Shown here piece by piece: positions 22,301-24,902 of a stretch of DNA of 24,902 nucleotides (position 1 is its first letter; every line of letters starts with the position of its first letter). The notes beneath the pieces are model-generated. The model was not told where the DNA came from, ran no database searches, and worked only from the letters and a program-made list of their open reading frames with translations. A program made the position numbers and the translations under genes. This DNA comes from a virus. The stretch covers positions 1-24,902 of IMG/VR virus record IMGVR_UViG_3300030331_001159. One strand, 5' to 3'.

Positions 22301-24620
22301 GATTAAAAAAGAAGTTGTGTTGTGGAAAGCATATGACACGAACAAAGGTATTAATGTTGCCGAAACTAATAGAGCTAAAAGCATGGCTGCGCAACTACTT
22401 GATAAATTTTCTAAAGATGAAGTTGTAAGAGATCCAAATACTAATGAAATATATAAAGATGAAAATGGTAAGACTGTAAAAAAATATATACATTCTGGTG
22501 TTCAAGCTAATACATATAACAATATAGCTAAAAGAGTTGGTCCAGACTTTATTGAAAGTCTTGATGCGTTTTTACAATTATCCCCAACAGATACAGATGC
22601 TATAAACCCTGATGTAAATTTTTATGAGAGTTTAAAAAACAGAGCTGAAGCATTAAAAGCAACCAAAGGTATACCGACATTTTTAAGAGAGTCACGAATG
22701 ATTGCGGGGTTTGATCCGAAGGATGCACTTGATGCTATTGGTAAACATATTAACTCTTTCGCTACTTGGGATGCTGGTTTTGTTTTTGATGGTAGAATAA
22801 AAGAAGCTTTTGCTCAAGCTAAAGAAGATCCTAATTCCCAAGCGGGGCAATACTCAGAAAAACTAGAACAGTATTTAGATAATGATCCACACGAGTTTCA
22901 ATCACTAAGACAAATTGGTTTTTTATATTTCTTAACAGATGTCAGTGCCTCGGTTATGAATATGTTTCAAGGTATACCTGCTATGGTATATAACGGTATA
23001 TATGCGGGACAGTTTAGAGCCGCTAAGAAACAAGCAGCAGTCACTAAAGAACTATTTGCCAAAGGTATTACACCGACAACAACCTCAGATAATCAGTTTG
23101 ATTTAGAAAAACTATCTAAGGCATTTGGACAACGAATACCATTGTTCAGAGATCCTAATAATTTATTAAGTTCTGTCATAAATCCAAGTCGTGCCAATGA
23201 ATATTTAGGTAAACAAACTACAGATTTTATAAAAGGAGAAAAGCTAATTAACAAGGCTGGTATACCAAGAGGTAAAGCTAAACTTGAAAAGTTTGTAAGA
23301 ACACTTGGTTTGATGTTTACAACAACAGAGGTAGCAAACAGATTGGCTTCGTATATCTCATCGTATGAACTAACTGCTGACCGTAACACACTTCGTAAAG
23401 CTATTAACTATGCCTTACAAGATGAAGTATTTAAAGTTAGACTACAAGATGATTTAAAAATAAATCCAAACACAATACTACAAAACATAGACAATCTAAC
23501 AACAGAGCAGAACGAGGGTGTTAGAGATTTAATTGCACGTAATGCTGTTGAAGAAACACAGTTCCTTTATGGTAAAGACACTAAACCAAGAATCAGTAGA
23601 GGGTGGGGCGCTTTAGCATTTCAGTTTAGTGAATATCCAACAATGATGTTAGCCTTAATGAAACGATTAGCATTTGATAAAGGACCAGAAGGGAGAAAAG
23701 CTTTTGGTGTTTATATGTTAGCCCTTCTTATGACATCAGGTTTGATGGGTTTACCTTTTGTAGAAGACTTAACAGAATTAACTGAAGGTGTATTAAAAAC
23801 TTCGGGTTATAAAAATGCAAATGCAACTAAGCTATGGTATGACATTACTGGAGATATCATGCATCCAAAGTTTGCCGAAGCAATTTATAGAGGTGGCTTT
23901 AGGTTTGCAGCTGGTGTTGATATCGGTAGAAGAGTTGGTCTTGGTTCACACCCAGTCAGTGGTGGTTTAATAGATTTCTTGTTTAGTGATAAAGGTTTTT
24001 CAAAAGCAAGTATACCGTTGTTTAGTGTATTAAGTAAACCATCCATTGCTTATGACTACCTACAAGTAGATGATGTTGGATTAGCCGTAGCTGAGCTAAT
24101 GCCTAAACCGTTCGCAAATGTAATGAAAGCAACATACTTAAAGTCTGATGGATATAAAACAAGATTTGGTGATAAGATTGTTGTACCTGATGATGTGTCT
24201 TCTTTCGATGCAATCATGCAGGGTTTAGGATTTACACCAGCAGACATTGCTAGAGAACGAGAAGCTATGTATTTAACAAAGACAGAACGAAATGCTTCGG
24301 CATATATCAGTAGAAGATTTTATAGAAGACTACAAAAATACCAAGGACAATTACACAGAGCCATACAAGCTAAAGATCAACAAGCTATTCGAAGTTCACG
24401 AGACGATATAAGAGAAATGTTCGAAGACATTGCCGAACATAATAAGAAAATGATTAGTGATGGTAAAATTAATATGATTGTTGATCTACGTGCCGACACA
24501 GTAGCTGATAATTTTTTTAACGAGATAGGTGGTTTTAAAGCAACAAAATCTAAACTCCCATCTGACGATCTTTTTGCAGCCGATAAGATTGTTAAAAAAC
24601 TACCACGAGGTATTGACTAA
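19368..24620 (+). CDS. Giant ejection-type protein with LPD38-like C-terminal region (1750 aa)
   Basis: Residues 125-185 and 223-310 are Gly/Ala-rich and hydrophobic (LPTLAVAGGVALATKGLAIP, RIVGGLATGAGSAATEYGLS, GARVAGALGETVQAGSLGAL), suitable for crossing membranes. Residues about 320-720 are charged and low-complexity. Residues about 740-1250 are a long helical region. FLYFLTDVSASVMNMFQGIP starts a hydrophobic stretch near 1190. Residues about 1400-1550 contain GWGALAFQFSEYPTMMLALM and YMLALLMTSGLMGLPFVEDL, resembling large-polyvalent-protein domain LPD38. No lytic transglycosylase, protease or polymerase motif is visible. It is probably the main DNA-ejection protein, comparable in position to T7 gp16. 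Confidence 0.75.
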   Translation: MPRVVDYGGFGNLEFEDHVTDDQIKEYIDDNYKEIENRLNVPPPKLRGIPLVPDAIERGIRRVQKGINVNMLELGFEDPQSAAYDIRQYEQRIKEIPLDDDDFTTLQQISKAKTTGEALKALAKNPSVILPIIGESIGTYLPTLAVAGGVALATKGLAIPLLSRIVGGLATGAGSAATEYGLSFIESVSETGVDINDGIALAAAFNDPKVLAEARAHAKKRAIPIGAFDALAFGTAGLLTKAIKDAGRAGLGARVAGALGETVQAGSLGALGEASAQIMTDGFVSRPGEVLLEGIAEGPIGIVEAGLAARPDKNYDVKEFKPEDDDGSPLKTPEITKKTTPKKKPKTKVTEPTPEKKETIDQLADDEFADMEIGELVGKIYNNVSEVAQTRTKDGVGGSKINPKKVREKLLSKVEQKFLEENPDVEAKIYQQLAENNVIKQEGKDFTTWSPYDKDTVKQTEKAKKKVRKKKVEAVKLSTPMFAAQFEKKAPTDEEVFESRKQPLENAFFDNENVTSPLQNKIEKTELDAVLQQKEQQSVVTKDIYNLKTNKVLGKIQQIRASGAKPIKFGAVAINNPSSAKIFETEAEATTYLNNQLQNEKQEIADNEETNETPSVALDPDPTSSIDTNAKAIDFNVFQDFIARSYRSGKKTNNPGVTENERPANKTQEQIEKTDERLANEDTPEAQEADEINDAGDDELEYKNTPKEQADNRTLFKKATDFLKGTKTSIGRLVGNWFADLRHLASKDKPLAKVLNAIVKRSEFRGRIYEELMAIMKPWANLTEAQAERVAKVAIFARNEASVKGNRRVLTPVNGEITVTEDEFRFGTQVDEDGEKKFKFGVSRMFDPETITLTGEEIEAYNALTEMGNYERQLIIEQTIDQLKSNDVTSSTVTRYLQNIDLTTNYARDPEALQKLIDQLGTASESLVVIDEAGAQAIKNAISRIEKIGSQMNTVYFPMSRSGDKYVAVTKNVLKDGKIKKEVVLWKAYDTNKGINVAETNRAKSMAAQLLDKFSKDEVVRDPNTNEIYKDENGKTVKKYIHSGVQANTYNNIAKRVGPDFIESLDAFLQLSPTDTDAINPDVNFYESLKNRAEALKATKGIPTFLRESRMIAGFDPKDALDAIGKHINSFATWDAGFVFDGRIKEAFAQAKEDPNSQAGQYSEKLEQYLDNDPHEFQSLRQIGFLYFLTDVSASVMNMFQGIPAMVYNGIYAGQFRAAKKQAAVTKELFAKGITPTTTSDNQFDLEKLSKAFGQRIPLFRDPNNLLSSVINPSRANEYLGKQTTDFIKGEKLINKAGIPRGKAKLEKFVRTLGLMFTTTEVANRLASYISSYELTADRNTLRKAINYALQDEVFKVRLQDDLKINPNTILQNIDNLTTEQNEGVRDLIARNAVEETQFLYGKDTKPRISRGWGALAFQFSEYPTMMLALMKRLAFDKGPEGRKAFGVYMLALLMTSGLMGLPFVEDLTELTEGVLKTSGYKNANATKLWYDITGDIMHPKFAEAIYRGGFRFAAGVDIGRRVGLGSHPVSGGLIDFLFSDKGFSKASIPLFSVLSKPSIAYDYLQVDDVGLAVAELMPKPFANVMKATYLKSDGYKTRFGDKIVVPDDVSSFDAIMQGLGFTPADIAREREAMYLTKTERNASAYISRRFYRRLQKYQGQLHRAIQAKDQQAIRSSRDDIREMFEDIAEHNKKMISDGKINMIVDLRADTVADNFFNEIGGFKATKSKLPSDDLFAADKIVKKLPRGID

Positions 24621-24647
24621 GCATGACTAAGGTATATATTTAATTTT

Positions 24648-24902
24648 ATGAAAGATGTCCATGTGGCGATCGGTTGGGACTCAAGAGAAATAGATGCATA
24701 CCAAGTGTGTGAACACTCGCTTGTTAGACGATCGTCAATCCCAGTAGCCGTTACCCCCTTAATGCATAATGCTTTGCGTGGTTTTAATCTCTTTGATAGA
24801 GAGTGGCGCATAGATAAAAACGGTCAGCATTGGGATGTGTTGGACAACGCCCCTTTCTCTACAGAGTTCAGCCATACTCGATTTCTTATACCAGAGTTGG
24901 CA
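24648..24902 (+). CDS. Glycosyltransferase-like protein, N-terminal fragment (at least 85 aa, runs off the window)
   Basis: It starts at ATG 24648 after TAAGG (24628-24632), a weak site with long spacing. The sequence reads VHVAIGWDSREIDAYQVCEH, SLVRRSSIPVAVTPL, then WDVLDNAPFSTEFSHTRFLI. The pattern (I/V)xIGWDxRExxAYxVxxHSL...APxSTEFxxTRFLxPxL matches a family of glycosyltransferases common in alphaproteobacteria and their phages, as I recall it. It may modify host surface glycans to block other phages, or glycosylate virion proteins. Its GC is about 45% (115 of 255 by hand count) against about a third in the gene before it, and it uses TCG, CGC and CCC codons, which suggests recent acquisition. 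Confidence 0.7.
   Translation, partial: MKDVHVAIGWDSREIDAYQVCEHSLVRRSSIPVAVTPLMHNALRGFNLFDREWRIDKNGQHWDVLDNAPFSTEFSHTRFLIPELA

Overview
This window reads as about 25 kb of the virion-structure arm of a tailed phage, most likely a short-tailed (podovirus-type) marine phage. Every supported gene is on the + strand. Stops and starts are packed tightly (TAATG, ATGA and TAGTG junctions), the DNA is AT-rich with TTA/AGA/ACA-type codons, and no gap is longer than about 100 bases. From memory, the gene types match uncultured marine phages and pelagiphage-like genomes: orphan Lys/Arg-rich Cys proteins, a fibre with a conserved N-terminus, a Gln/Ala-rich internal protein and a giant ejection-type protein. 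An AT-rich marine alphaproteobacterial host is an inference. No terminase, portal, polymerase, integrase, tRNA or CRISPR is visible.

Layout. (1) 1-98: the last codons of an upstream gene, then a strong intrinsic terminator. (2) 99-3951: a cassette of small genes. It holds a small beta protein, several Lys/Arg-rich Cys-containing mini-proteins, two or three small membrane proteins, a protein ending in seven GGKTSKY repeats, a 224-aa orphan, and two microproteins (one with an EF-hand/dockerin-like loop). Six of these genes are under 55 codons and easily missed. (3) 3952-7012: head-tail connector region with two adaptor-like proteins. Between them lie small structural proteins and a protein that combines a 22-residue beta repeat with a copper-type cupredoxin domain. 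(4) 7015-12248: fibre and host-recognition island. It contains a fibre-like protein, a LamG/SPRY gene split by an internal deletion and frameshift, a 787-aa LamG + SPRY + C-terminal fibre protein, and a probable fibre-assembly chaperone. (5) 12268-14827: a tail hub/nozzle-like protein, a basic orphan and a short fibre-like protein. (6) 14827-24620: the presumed ejected proteins, which are a GGxV-motif protein, a GNAT-fold protein, a Gln/Ala-rich protein and a 1750-aa protein with Gly/Ala-rich hydrophobic regions and an LPD38-like C-terminal region. (7) 24648-end: the start of a glycosyltransferase with clearly higher GC.

Working together, connector, nozzle and ejection proteins would form the short tail and the DNA-delivery channel. 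The fibre island would set receptor choice. The roles of the small basic and GG-motif proteins are unknown and are the most interesting part of the window. All family assignments were made by eye and from memory, without database searches.
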